Shown: positions 7,462-14,487 of the stretch, one piece after another
Numbering within the stretch: position 1 is the stretch's first letter
How the letters are laid out: each line of letters starts with the position of its first letter
DNA from: ZYF759 sp046297455
GTDB lineage: Bacteria; Pseudomonadota; Alphaproteobacteria; Rhizobiales; Rhizobiaceae
Direction: 5' to 3'
Assembly (NCBI GenBank): GCA_046297455.1
Contig: JBKBIT010000018.1
Location: 1 to 64,000, forward strand
DNA: 64,000 nucleotides
Position numbers and translations under genes: made by a program
The notes under the pieces: model-generated
Databases searched by the model: none
Told to the model about the DNA's origin: nothing
The model's input: the letters and a program-made list of their open reading frames with translations, nothing else

Positions 7462-8526
7462 TCAGAGCTCTCCTTCTGCCGCCATCTGCATGAAGCTCGT
7501 GTCGAAGCGCAGCTTGACGTTGTTCTCGTCGCCCCAGACCGAGCTGTCATCGAAGGCCACGCCCACGAATTCCGGGCTCGGCGCGCCCTCGCCCAGTATG
7601 CCCTGCTCGAACAGGAACTCGGCCACGAACTGCATCGTGGTCGGCAAGGCGCCCGACTGCACGAACTCGACCGCGGCTTCCGGCGTGTAGAACATCTGCG
7701 TTGTCGCAAGTTGCGCCTGGTAGCCTTCCAGATCGGTTCCCGCGGCCTCGGCCATCGCGGTCAGCGCCTCCTCGTCGCCGGCCTCCATCAAGGCCATTAC
7801 CTCGTACCAGGCGCCGACCAGCGCCTTGCCGAAATCGGGATTGGCGGCCAGCGTGTCGGTATTGACCATCATGATGTCGATGATTTCGCCCGGGATGCCG
7901 GCGGAATCGAAGACAAGATGAGCATCCGGCTGTGCGACGATTTCCGACAGAAGCGGGTTCCAGGTCACCACGGACGTGACATCCGGCGTGGCGAAGGCGG
8001 CGATCATGTCCGCGTCGGAGGTGTTGACGATGGTGATGTCGCGCTCCGACAATCCGATTTCGGCCAGCCCGCGTGCCAGCAAATAGTGGGAGACCGACAA
8101 TTCGACCAGATTGACGCGCTGGCCTTCGATGGCGGCGAGTTCGGTCGCGCCCTTCAGCACGATCCCGTCATTGCCGTTGGAATAGTCGCCGACGATGAGC
8201 GCGGTGGTGTCGATGCCGCTGCCGGCCGGTATCGACAGCGCGTCCATGTTGGTCATCGAGCAGCCGTCGAACTCGCCGGCCGTATACTGGTTGATCGACT
8301 CGATATAGTCGTTGATCTGCACGATGCTGACGTTGATGCCGTATTTGTCGGCCCATTTGTCCATGATGCCGCTGTCTGCGAGATACCCCCAGGGCATCCA
8401 GCCGACATAGATCGACCAGCAAACAGAAAAATCTGTCTTCTCTTGCGCAACAGCGGGCGCGCTTGCGAGCGGCATCGCGATGGCGGTCGCCAGGGCAAGT
8501 GGTTGGCAAAGGGCTCGTAAATTCAT
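7462..8526 (-). CDS. ABC transporter substrate-binding protein, NitT/TauT type (guanidine importer)
   Basis: This 354-aa exported protein has a signal peptide (MNLRALCQPLALATAIAMPL, cleavage probably after APAVAQ) and an NMT1/TauA-like periplasmic domain. Notable parts are CWSIYVGWMPWGY near the N terminus, DGCSMTNMDAL and VVTWNPLLSEIVA. The Trp/Tyr-rich N-terminal pocket and several acidic residues would suit a small cation, but that is inference. The start is ATG 8526 with GGAAGG upstream. The frame stays open back through the riboswitch, which is not coding. It is the first gene of the operon, with a leader of about 215 nt containing the guanidine-I aptamer. Confidence 0.9.
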   Translation of the reverse strand: MNLRALCQPLALATAIAMPLASAPAVAQEKTDFSVCWSIYVGWMPWGYLADSGIMDKWADKYGINVSIVQINDYIESINQYTAGEFDGCSMTNMDALSIPAGSGIDTTALIVGDYSNGNDGIVLKGATELAAIEGQRVNLVELSVSHYLLARGLAEIGLSERDITIVNTSDADMIAAFATPDVTSVVTWNPLLSEIVAQPDAHLVFDSAGIPGEIIDIMMVNTDTLAANPDFGKALVGAWYEVMALMEAGDEEALTAMAEAAGTDLEGYQAQLATTQMFYTPEAAVEFVQSGALPTTMQFVAEFLFEQGILGEGAPSPEFVGVAFDDSSVWGDENNVKLRFDTSFMQMAAEGEL

Positions 8527-8597
8527 GTCCACGCCTTCCTTTCTCCGTGCGGGCGGCCGCGGCCGCGGATCGTTCAGAAAGGGTTTGCGCGCACAAT

Positions 8598-8641
8598 CCG
8601 GGAGAGGCTCGCGCGAGCAAACCTGTGCAGTTGTCTCCCGG
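8598..8641 (-). promoter_or_regulatory. Alternative hairpin, candidate riboswitch expression platform
   Basis: The aptamer's 3' conserved segment TCTCCCGG/CCGGGAGA at 8634-8641 is exactly complementary to 8598-8605 just downstream in the transcript. The 28-nt loop contains its own GCTCGCGCGAGC hairpin. Pairing here would compete with the folded aptamer, as expected of a genetic switch. No strong U-run follows, so the mechanism could be weak or Rho-dependent termination, or control of translation. The start codon is about 70 nt further on. Confidence 0.55.
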
Positions 8642-8740
8642 GCTTTTGTCCCGCCGTGTTGCCGCCGAAGATCAGGCGGCCTGCACCTCTCGGACCAGCA
8701 TTCCGACACTTGGCCGGAACCGGAACCCTAGGCGCTCTGC
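8634..8740 (-). ncRNA. Guanidine-I riboswitch (ykkC motif)
   Basis: Read on the minus strand, the leader contains the conserved blocks of the guanidine-I aptamer in order and at the right spacing. These are CCTAGGGTTCCG (about 8732-8721), CTGGTCCGAGAG (about 8699-8688), a variable stem with a CTTCGG loop, and then ACACGGCGGGACAAAAGCCC ending in CGGGAGA. This class binds free guanidinium and turns on export or degradation genes. Here it precedes an ABC importer and an arginase-fold hydrolase, a known association of the class. The aptamer begins at about the start point predicted from the -24/-12 promoter. Confidence 0.95.
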
Positions 8741-8753
8741 ACATCAACAGTGA

Positions 8754-8769
8754 AGCAAGTGCCGTGCCA
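8754..8769 (-). promoter_or_regulatory. Sigma-54 (-24/-12) promoter of the guanidine operon
   Basis: The minus strand reads TGGCACGGCACTTGCT, matching the sigma-54 consensus TGGCACG-N4-TTGCT at every defined base, with 10 nt between the GG and GC pairs. Initiation about 12 nt downstream, near 8743, would start the RNA at the 5' edge of the riboswitch. A GTGCCA-N8-TGGCAC inverted repeat overlaps the -24 side, and a GGCATG-N2-CATGCC palindrome lies near 8878-8891. Either might be an activator site, but neither is a clear NtrC box. Sigma-54 would link the operon to nitrogen limitation. Confidence 0.75.
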
Positions 8770-8934
8770 CTATTGGATGGCACCAAATCAAGTATTTGTT
8801 TTACTGGACTATTTTTCGATCAACCCGATAAAAACAGGTTCGATCGCCCCTGTATGTCGACAGCAAGACTGCCCCTGCGGCATGCACATGCCCAAGGATC
8901 AGGCAAGCCCGAGCCGGCTTGCGCCGCCCCGGTT

Positions 8935-9291
8935 TCAGGTGGCGGCGGTCGCAGCCAGACGAGGCTTGTCACCTTCGGCCTGCAGGGCGGGATCGCAATA
9001 GATCCCGTACAGCGTCTCAAGAACACGCTCCACGTTCTCGGAGGCGAGGCTGTAGAAAATCTGCTGCGCCTCGCGACGGGTCGAGACCAGTCTCAATGCC
9101 CTGAGTTTCGCCAATTGCTGGGAGACCGCCGTCTGGCTCATCCCGACGCGCTCGGCCAGCGCGTTCACCGTGCTTTCGCCTTCCAGCAAATGGCACATGA
9201 TCATCAACCGCTTGGCGTTGGCCATGGCCATCAAGAGTTCGGAGGCCTCTCCGGCCACCTTGTCCATATCGGCAACTTTTAACTTGCGCAT
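8935..9291 (-). CDS. bigR: ArsR-family redox/sulfide-sensing repressor (BigR-like)
   Basis: This 118-aa winged-helix protein has its recognition helix at residues 49-66 (VGMSQTAVSQQLAKLRAL). Two cysteines, Cys33 (MCHLLEGES) and Cys99 (YGIYCDPAL), are 66 residues apart, as in BigR/SqrR repressors that form a disulfide or polysulfide bridge on contact with sulfane sulfur and leave the DNA. There is no metal site of the ArsR or SmtB type. I prefer ATG 9291, seven nt after AAGGA. ATGs at 9297 and 9315 are in frame, but the latter lies inside the operator palindrome. It is divergent from the DUF2892, MBL and SQR genes that it probably controls. Confidence 0.88.
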   Translation of the reverse strand: MRKLKVADMDKVAGEASELLMAMANAKRLMIMCHLLEGESTVNALAERVGMSQTAVSQQLAKLRALRLVSTRREAQQIFYSLASENVERVLETLYGIYCDPALQAEGDKPRLAATAAT

Positions 9292-9302
9292 CTTCATATC
9301 CT

Positions 9303-9314
9303 TGCATATATGCA
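9303..9314. promoter_or_regulatory. BigR-type operator palindrome
   Basis: TGCATATATGCA is a perfect 12-bp palindrome located between the divergent repressor gene and the sulfide genes. It is A+T-rich in an otherwise GC-rich neighbourhood, as expected of an ArsR/BigR operator. Its position suggests that the repressor controls its own gene as well as the plus-strand operon. Confidence 0.6.
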
Positions 9315-9365
9315 TGTCAGCGCCTTAGATAGTGCGCATTGTCGCATCAGGAAAGAGAAAACGCC

Positions 9366-9593
9366 ATGAGCAACAAAATGAATGTCGGCGGCATCGACCG
9401 CGCGCTTCGCCTAGCGGCAGGTATCGTTCTGCTTGCGCTCGCGTTCATCCCGGGCCTGCAGGTCTTCGGAACCGGCGCCTTGTCGTGGATCGCCGGCATT
9501 GTCGGGCTGGTCCTTGTGGCAACCGGCACGCTCCGACTCTGCCCGCTCTACAGCATGCTTGGCATCAGCACCTCTCCCAAGGTTGACCGATGA
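9366..9593 (+). CDS. DUF2892 (YgaP-like) small membrane protein
   Basis: This 75-aa protein has an N-terminal MNVGGIDRALRLAAG motif typical of DUF2892, two hydrophobic helices (IVLLALAFIPGLQVF and SWIAGIVGLVLVATGTL) and CPLYSMLGIST at the C terminus. That cysteine-containing ending is shared with the membrane part of the YgaP rhodanese. The start is ATG 9366 after AGGAAAGAG. Such proteins are regular members of BigR regulons and are thought to take part in sulfur or sulfide transfer at the membrane. The stop overlaps the next small ORF. Confidence 0.85.
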   Translation: MSNKMNVGGIDRALRLAAGIVLLALAFIPGLQVFGTGALSWIAGIVGLVLVATGTLRLCPLYSMLGISTSPKVDR

Positions 9594-9721
9594 TGGAGCT
9601 GTTCTCGCTGGCTTCACTCGCGACGTGCGGCGCTGTCATTTTCGTCGCCTCCACCATCGCCACTATCGCGACCTCTAAATCCACGCCGCGCATGGCGCGC
9701 ACCAATCGACGGACCGCCTGA
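9590..9721 (+). CDS. 43-aa predicted single-span membrane peptide
   Basis: This very short frame starts at ATG 9590, overlapping the DUF2892 stop (ATGA), and ends at 9721. The N-terminal two thirds is hydrophobic (MMELFSLASLATCGAVIFVA and then STIATIAT) and the tail is basic (RMARTNRRTA), as in a one-pass protein with a cytoplasmic C terminus. Translational coupling and the filled gap between DUF2892 and the MBL gene (9753) support it. It contains one cysteine. No homologue is known to me, and it would be missed by most gene callers. Confidence 0.5.
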   Translation: MMELFSLASLATCGAVIFVASTIATIATSKSTPRMARTNRRTA

Positions 9722-9752
9722 GCGGCGGCCGCATATAGGAAAGGAAACACCA

Positions 9753-10649
9753 ATGATCCCATCCCTGCCCTTCACCCCCGACACGAGCGTCAAGCCGGAA
9801 GTCGTCGCCTTCTTCGACGAGCCGACCAACACGATTTCCTACATCGTCAAGGATCCGAATTCGAACGCCTGCGCGGTTGTCGATTCGGTGATGGATATCG
9901 ACTACGCGGCCGGCCGCATCACCTATGAAGGCGCCGACACGATCATCCGCTACATCGAGGACAAGGGCTGGAAGCTGGAGTGGATCATCGAGACCCATGT
10001 CCATGCCGACCATCTGTCGGCCGCGCCCTACATCCAGCAGAAGCTCGGCGGCAAGCTCGGCATCGGCGAGAACATCACCATCGTCCAGGACACGTTCGGC
10101 AAGGTCTTCAACGAAGGCACCGAGTTCCAGCGCGACGGCTCGCAGTTCGACCGGCTGTTCACCGACGGCGATTCCTATCAGATCGGCTCGCTGACGGCCT
10201 ATGTCATGCACACGCCCGGCCACACGCCGGCCTGCATGACCCATGTGGTTGGCGACGCCGCCTTTGTCGGCGACACGCTGTTCATGCCCGACGGCGGCTC
10301 GGCACGCGCCGACTTCCCCGGGGGCGATGCGCGCGAACTCTATCGCTCGATGAAACGCGTGCTGGCGCTGCCGAACGAGACCAGGCTGTTCATGTGCCAC
10401 GATTACGGCCCGAACGGTCGTGACATCGAGTGGGAGACAACCGTCGCGGACGAACGTGCGCACAACATCCACGTCAAGGACGGCATCAGCGAGGACGAAT
10501 TCGTGGCCATGCGCGAGGCGCGCGACGCCACGCTCGACATGCCCAAGCTGATCATCCCGTCGCTGCAGGTCAACATGCGCGCGGGCCAGCTGCCACCGAA
10601 GGACCAGGATGGCAAGACCTTCCTCAAGGTACCGGTCAACACACTCTGA
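9753..10649 (+). CDS. Persulfide dioxygenase-like MBL-fold hydrolase (Blh/ETHE1 type)
   Basis: This 298-aa metallo-beta-lactamase-fold protein has the metal motif ETHVHADHLSA (THXHXDH), a further His in TPGHTPACM, the Asp in FVGDTLFMPDGG, and a C-terminal CHDYGPNGR. These are the features of ETHE1-like persulfide dioxygenases and of the Blh protein of BigR operons. The predicted role is oxidation of glutathione persulfide to sulfite in the cytoplasm, which removes the product of sulfide oxidation. The start ATG 9753 follows AGGAAA. The DUF442 domain fused to it in Blh proteins is here a separate gene 35 bp downstream. Confidence 0.9.
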   Translation: MIPSLPFTPDTSVKPEVVAFFDEPTNTISYIVKDPNSNACAVVDSVMDIDYAAGRITYEGADTIIRYIEDKGWKLEWIIETHVHADHLSAAPYIQQKLGGKLGIGENITIVQDTFGKVFNEGTEFQRDGSQFDRLFTDGDSYQIGSLTAYVMHTPGHTPACMTHVVGDAAFVGDTLFMPDGGSARADFPGGDARELYRSMKRVLALPNETRLFMCHDYGPNGRDIEWETTVADERAHNIHVKDGISEDEFVAMREARDATLDMPKLIIPSLQVNMRAGQLPPKDQDGKTFLKVPVNTL

Positions 10650-10684
10650 CCGGCGCACCAGCCCCCCGAAAAGGAAAGACCGAC

Positions 10685-11023
10685 ATGAGCATCACCAAGA
10701 TCAGCGACGATTTCTTCGTCGGCCCGCAGATCCAGCCTGCCGATATCGCCGCGCTGGCCCAGAACGGGTTCCGGGCCATCGTCTGCAACCGACCTGACAA
10801 CGAGCAGTTCGGACAGCCGTCGGCTGAAGTCGTTGGTCGGGCCGCTGCAGAAGCAGGCCTCGCCTTCCACTACATCCCCGTCGTTCCCGGTCAGGCCGGC
10901 CAAAAGGAAGTAGAGGCAATGGCACAGGCGCTGAGGACCGCTGAGGGTCCGGTGTTCGCCTATTGCCGGTCAGGGGCACGATCCACGGGCCTCTATCAGG
11001 CGACGCGCTCGACTGCTGCATGA
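10685..11023 (+). CDS. DUF442/TIGR01244 sulfur transferase-phosphatase-like protein
   Basis: This 112-aa protein matches the beta-lactamase hydrolase-like N-terminal domain family. It opens with KISDDFFVGPQI, then DIAALAQNGFRAIVCNRPDNEQ, and has the active-site loop YCRSGARST with Cys and Arg placed as in dual-specificity phosphatases and rhodaneses. The start ATG 10685 follows AAGGAAAG. The protein probably moves sulfane sulfur to or from the neighbouring persulfide dioxygenase. The C terminus (QATRSTAA) is shorter than in relatives. A strong terminator follows. Confidence 0.85.
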   Translation: MSITKISDDFFVGPQIQPADIAALAQNGFRAIVCNRPDNEQFGQPSAEVVGRAAAEAGLAFHYIPVVPGQAGQKEVEAMAQALRTAEGPVFAYCRSGARSTGLYQATRSTAA

Positions 11024-11031
11024 AACTGATG

Positions 11032-11060
11032 ACAAACGCCGCCCCAGAGGCGGCGTTTGT
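11032..11060 (+). terminator. 12-bp perfect hairpin terminator
   Basis: ACAAACGCCGCC (11032-11043) pairs perfectly with 11049-11060 around a CCAGA loop. The right arm ends in GTTTGTGTTG. It lies 9 bp after the DUF442 stop, so it ends or attenuates the first sulfide operon before the SQR gene. Confidence 0.7.
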
Positions 11061-11140
11061 GTTGACGGCGATCAAGGCAACGATCCGTCAATTAGGCTAG
11101 CAGAACGAGGAAGCGGGGGTGATCCCGCGGGAGGAAAACC

Positions 11141-12466
11141 ATGTCCAGAACAGCAGCACACGGCATTGCCAGCCGACGTGAATTTCTGAAACTCGCGCTC
11201 GCTGCGGGTGCCGCGACGAGCCTTGCGGGAATGGGTTCGGCCCGGGCCGCCGTTCCATCCAATGCCCGTATCGTGATTGCCGGGGCAGGCGCGGCCGGGC
11301 TCGCCATGGCCAACAGGCTGAGCTCCATGCTCGACGGCGCGAAGATCACGCTGATCGACGGGCGCAAGGCGCATTACTACCAGCCGGGCTTCACGCTGGT
11401 CGGTGCGGGCCTCAAGCCTGCTTCCTACGTCGAATCGACCACCGGCGAATTCGTGCCCCGAAACGCCGAATGGATCGAGGAGGCGGTCGCCGAATTCGAT
11501 CCCGACGCCAACGCGGTGGTGACGGCTTCCGGCCGACGCGTCGAATACGATTTCCTCGTGTTGGCGACCGGGTTGGTGCTCGACTACGAATCCATCGAAG
11601 GCATGTCTGCCGACCTGATCGGGCGCGACGGCATCGGATCGGTCTATGCCGGCCCGCAAGCTGCGGCTGCAACCTATGCCGAGATGTCGCGATTCGCCGA
11701 TACCGGCGGCGTCGGTCTTTTCGGCCGTCCAGCGACAGAAATGAAATGCGCCGGCGCGCCGCTGAAATATGCCTTCATCACAGAGGACACGCTGACGCGG
11801 CGCGGCAACCGCTCCAAAGCAGAACTGATCTATGCCGCCCATGGCGGGGCTCTGTTCGGGGTGCCGATCGTCAGCGAGAAGGTACGCATGCTCTATGCCG
11901 AGCGCGGTATCGAGACCGTCTACCGGCATGTGATGACCGCGATCGATCCGGCACGCAAGATCGCCACCTACGATACGCCGGACGGCACGAAGGAACTCGG
12001 CTACGATTTCATCCATGTCGTGCCGCCGATGCGCGCACCACAGGCGGTGCGCAACAGCCCGTTGCCGTGGCAGGATGGCCCGCTTGCCGCCGATGGCTGG
12101 GTCGAGGCCAATCGCGACACGCTGCGCCATCCCCGCTATGACAATGTCTTCGCCATCGGCGACATCGCCGGCGTGCCAAAAGGCAAGACGGCCGCGAGCG
12201 TGAAGTGGCAGGTGCCGGTGGCCGCCGATCATCTGGTCGGTACGATTTCAGGTACGGCCGCCACCAGCGCCTATAACGGCTACACGTCTTGCCCGCTCAT
12301 CACCCGTATCGGCCGGGCGATGCTGATTGAGTTCGACTACAACGACAATCTGATCCAGTCCTTCCCAGGCCTCGTTGCCCCGTTGGAGGAGCTTTGGGTG
12401 TCATGGGTCATGAAGGAAACGGCGCTGAAGCCGACATACTACGCGATGGTTCGCGGTCTGGCTTGA
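11141..12466 (+). CDS. Sulfide:quinone oxidoreductase, type II (SQOR-like), Tat-exported
   Basis: This 441-aa FAD enzyme oxidises sulfide to sulfane sulfur and passes electrons to quinone. It has the FAD motif IVIAGAGAAGLAMAN and two redox cysteines: Cys203 in MKCAGAPLKY and Cys384 in YTSCPLI, close to LIEFDYND. These blocks match the mitochondrial SQOR-like (type II) class. A twin-arginine signal (ASRREFLKLALAAGAATSL, cleavage after ARA) is added at the N terminus, so the enzyme should fold with FAD in the cytoplasm and work on the periplasmic side. The start ATG 11141 follows GGAGGAAAACC. It lies after the BigR-controlled genes and beside a cytochrome c gene. Confidence 0.9.
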   Translation: MSRTAAHGIASRREFLKLALAAGAATSLAGMGSARAAVPSNARIVIAGAGAAGLAMANRLSSMLDGAKITLIDGRKAHYYQPGFTLVGAGLKPASYVESTTGEFVPRNAEWIEEAVAEFDPDANAVVTASGRRVEYDFLVLATGLVLDYESIEGMSADLIGRDGIGSVYAGPQAAAATYAEMSRFADTGGVGLFGRPATEMKCAGAPLKYAFITEDTLTRRGNRSKAELIYAAHGGALFGVPIVSEKVRMLYAERGIETVYRHVMTAIDPARKIATYDTPDGTKELGYDFIHVVPPMRAPQAVRNSPLPWQDGPLAADGWVEANRDTLRHPRYDNVFAIGDIAGVPKGKTAASVKWQVPVAADHLVGTISGTAATSAYNGYTSCPLITRIGRAMLIEFDYNDNLIQSFPGLVAPLEELWVSWVMKETALKPTYYAMVRGLA

Positions 12467-12476
12467 GGAGGAGAAA

Positions 12477-12869
12477 ATGCAGGAACTGGATCCATTCGTC
12501 TTTCTCGCCGTCTTCCAGGAAATGCTGGGATTCTGGCTGTGGGTGCTCGTGGCGGTCGCTGCCCTGGGTATCGGGAGTTTCATCTACACGGTCATCCGCG
12601 ACCGAGGCCTGCGCGCCGGCCGTTTCGTTGCCGCTCAGTTGATCGGCGTGGCTGGCGGCTTTGCTGCGCTCTTCTTCATGTGGTGGATCACCAGTTCGTC
12701 GATCAGCGATGTCGGCGGCGCCATCGATGTCGTACTGGTGCTGGCCATCTGGACTGGAGGTTTCCTCGGCGGCACCATTCTCAGCTACGGCCTGATTGGC
12801 CTTGCCCTGGCGCCAAGACGTCGGCAGATGGTCACGATCGAGATGCCATCAAGGACGAAGCCCGCCTAG
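12477..12869 (+). CDS. DUF5368 membrane protein
   Basis: This 130-aa protein has three to four hydrophobic helices (MLGFWLWVLVAVAALGIGSF, FVAAQLIGVAGGFAALFFMW, VDVVLVLAIWTGGFLGGTIL region) and a short basic tail. It resembles the DUF5368 family, which I associate with SQR genes in alphaproteobacteria. It starts 10 bp after the SQR stop with GAGGAGAAA upstream, so it is probably cotranscribed. A membrane anchor or quinone-side partner for the exported SQR is a reasonable guess. It ends 8 bp from the convergent flavoprotein gene. Confidence 0.7.
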   Translation: MQELDPFVFLAVFQEMLGFWLWVLVAVAALGIGSFIYTVIRDRGLRAGRFVAAQLIGVAGGFAALFFMWWITSSSISDVGGAIDVVLVLAIWTGGFLGGTILSYGLIGLALAPRRRQMVTIEMPSRTKPA

Positions 12870-12877
12870 CCGCGAAA

Positions 12878-14356
12878 TCAGTCGGCGGCGACGAAGGCAA
12901 GCGTCGCCGCGGCCAATCCGGCACCGATCGAGATGAAGCCGAGGGTGCGGCGCCGGTCCTGGCGAGAGGCGGCCGCGCCGCCATAATCAAAGCGCTCGTA
13001 GACCACATTTGCCATCGGCAGTCCAAGGTCGAGCAGCGTGTCTGAAACACCAGTTACCATGGGGCCGGGCCCGCAGATGAAGGCAACGGCGCGCTTGCGC
13101 TCCAACCCCTCCAGCAGTTGGTCGAGCCGGTCCCGGTCGAGCCGGCCGACAGCGCCAGGCCAGCCCGGTCCGTCTTCCTCGCTCACCAGCATGGCGCGCA
13201 GATCAAGCCGCGACTTCGCTGCTTCGATCTCCTCCAGGCAGGCGAAATTGTCGGGTGTGCCTGCCGCATAGGCCAGCCGTACCGGTCGCTGGTCGCCGCT
13301 CTCGGCCAGGTCGCGCAACAGTCCCATGATCGGCGCGATGCCGACGCCGCCCGCCAGCAGCAGGATGCTGTCACAGTCATGCGCCTCGAGCGTGAATTCG
13401 CCATAGGGACCATCAATGCCGATCGGCGTTCCGGGCGGAATCGAGCCGATGGTGCGGGTGAAATCACCGGCCTCCTTGATGATCAGGCTGAGGCCCGGCC
13501 GTTTCGGGCTGTCGGCAATGGAAAACGGGTGATCGAAGATCGGCGCGCGGCGCGAGCCTTCCGTCATCCATACAAACTGTCCGGCATGGTAATGTCTTGG
13601 CGGGGTCTTCGGCTCGGGCTGGATGTCGAGTTCCCACATGCGGTCGGCTCGTTTGGTCACGCTTTCGAGCCGCCAGGGTTGGCGGTGCAGCTTCCACCAG
13701 CGCCAGCCGTGCAACACGAGGATGACTGCAACAACGCCGACTCCCAGCGCCAGCCAGTAGATGTTGAGCAAACCGTGCATGCTGAAGCGGCCAGCGGTCA
13801 CGGCATGGTGCAGCCCGCCGATGACGGCCACGAGAGCGAGCAGGATGTGGCTGAGCCGCCAGGCCTCATATGGCCAAGGCAAACGGTCGCGCAGGATCGA
13901 ACTGACGACCAGGACCAGCAGCGCCCCCAGCGCCACGACCCCGCTGCGGTAATGCGGCAGCGTCAGATAGGCGACCAGCCGCTCCGTCCCGAGATCCGGG
14001 TTCTCCAGCCAGGTCGGCAGGACGTACAGGATGGGATGCAGCACCAGCGCCAGGAGCACCCAGTATGCGGCCTGTTTGTGGAAAGCCATGATCTTGTCGA
14101 TGCCGAGTTTGCCTGAAACTGCTTCGAAGCGTCCCGAAGTCACAAACTGGACCGCCATGGCGGCAAGCCCCACGAGACCAAGCGCGGCAGCAGCCTTCTC
14201 CCAGTTGTCAAAGGGCGCCACGTTGAGGCCAATCGCCAGGACCAGTGCCATGCTGCAGAAGAGGATGTAGACCAAGGCTAGCGACAGCCCCGTCGGCCGA
14301 AGTCTGGCGTGTGGCGTGCCCATTGTGCTCGGGATTTCGGCGTCCTGAAGGGTCAT
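12878..14356 (-). CDS. Ferric reductase-like transmembrane flavoprotein (NOX/FRE family)
   Basis: This 492-aa protein has about six membrane helices carrying the ferric-reductase heme domain. His residues occur in FHKQAAYW, LVLHPILY, LSHILLAL and GLHHAV, as needed for two b hemes. It then has an FAD domain (HPFSIADSP) and an NAD(P)-binding domain (LLLAGGVGIAPIMGLLRDL, ICGPGPMV), and ends with an extra hydrophobic segment (LGFISIGAGLAAATLAFVA). It would move electrons from NAD(P)H across the membrane. The ATG at 14356 is preferred over an upstream in-frame ATG. The gene is divergent from the pentaheme cytochrome, which is a likely redox partner. Confidence 0.85.
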   Translation of the reverse strand: MTLQDAEIPSTMGTPHARLRPTGLSLALVYILFCSMALVLAIGLNVAPFDNWEKAAAALGLVGLAAMAVQFVTSGRFEAVSGKLGIDKIMAFHKQAAYWVLLALVLHPILYVLPTWLENPDLGTERLVAYLTLPHYRSGVVALGALLVLVVSSILRDRLPWPYEAWRLSHILLALVAVIGGLHHAVTAGRFSMHGLLNIYWLALGVGVVAVILVLHGWRWWKLHRQPWRLESVTKRADRMWELDIQPEPKTPPRHYHAGQFVWMTEGSRRAPIFDHPFSIADSPKRPGLSLIIKEAGDFTRTIGSIPPGTPIGIDGPYGEFTLEAHDCDSILLLAGGVGIAPIMGLLRDLAESGDQRPVRLAYAAGTPDNFACLEEIEAAKSRLDLRAMLVSEEDGPGWPGAVGRLDRDRLDQLLEGLERKRAVAFICGPGPMVTGVSDTLLDLGLPMANVVYERFDYGGAAASRQDRRRTLGFISIGAGLAAATLAFVAAD

Positions 14357-14487
14357 AGGTTCCAACCTTAGCGGGGGAATGTCACAATAGTCCAACAGCG
14401 TTGACGTAAATGTGTTGACCTCGGTCAATACCGTTGGCCATCCTTCTGTCGCAAGCGGGATGCCACGCGAAGCGAGGGAGAAGAACC

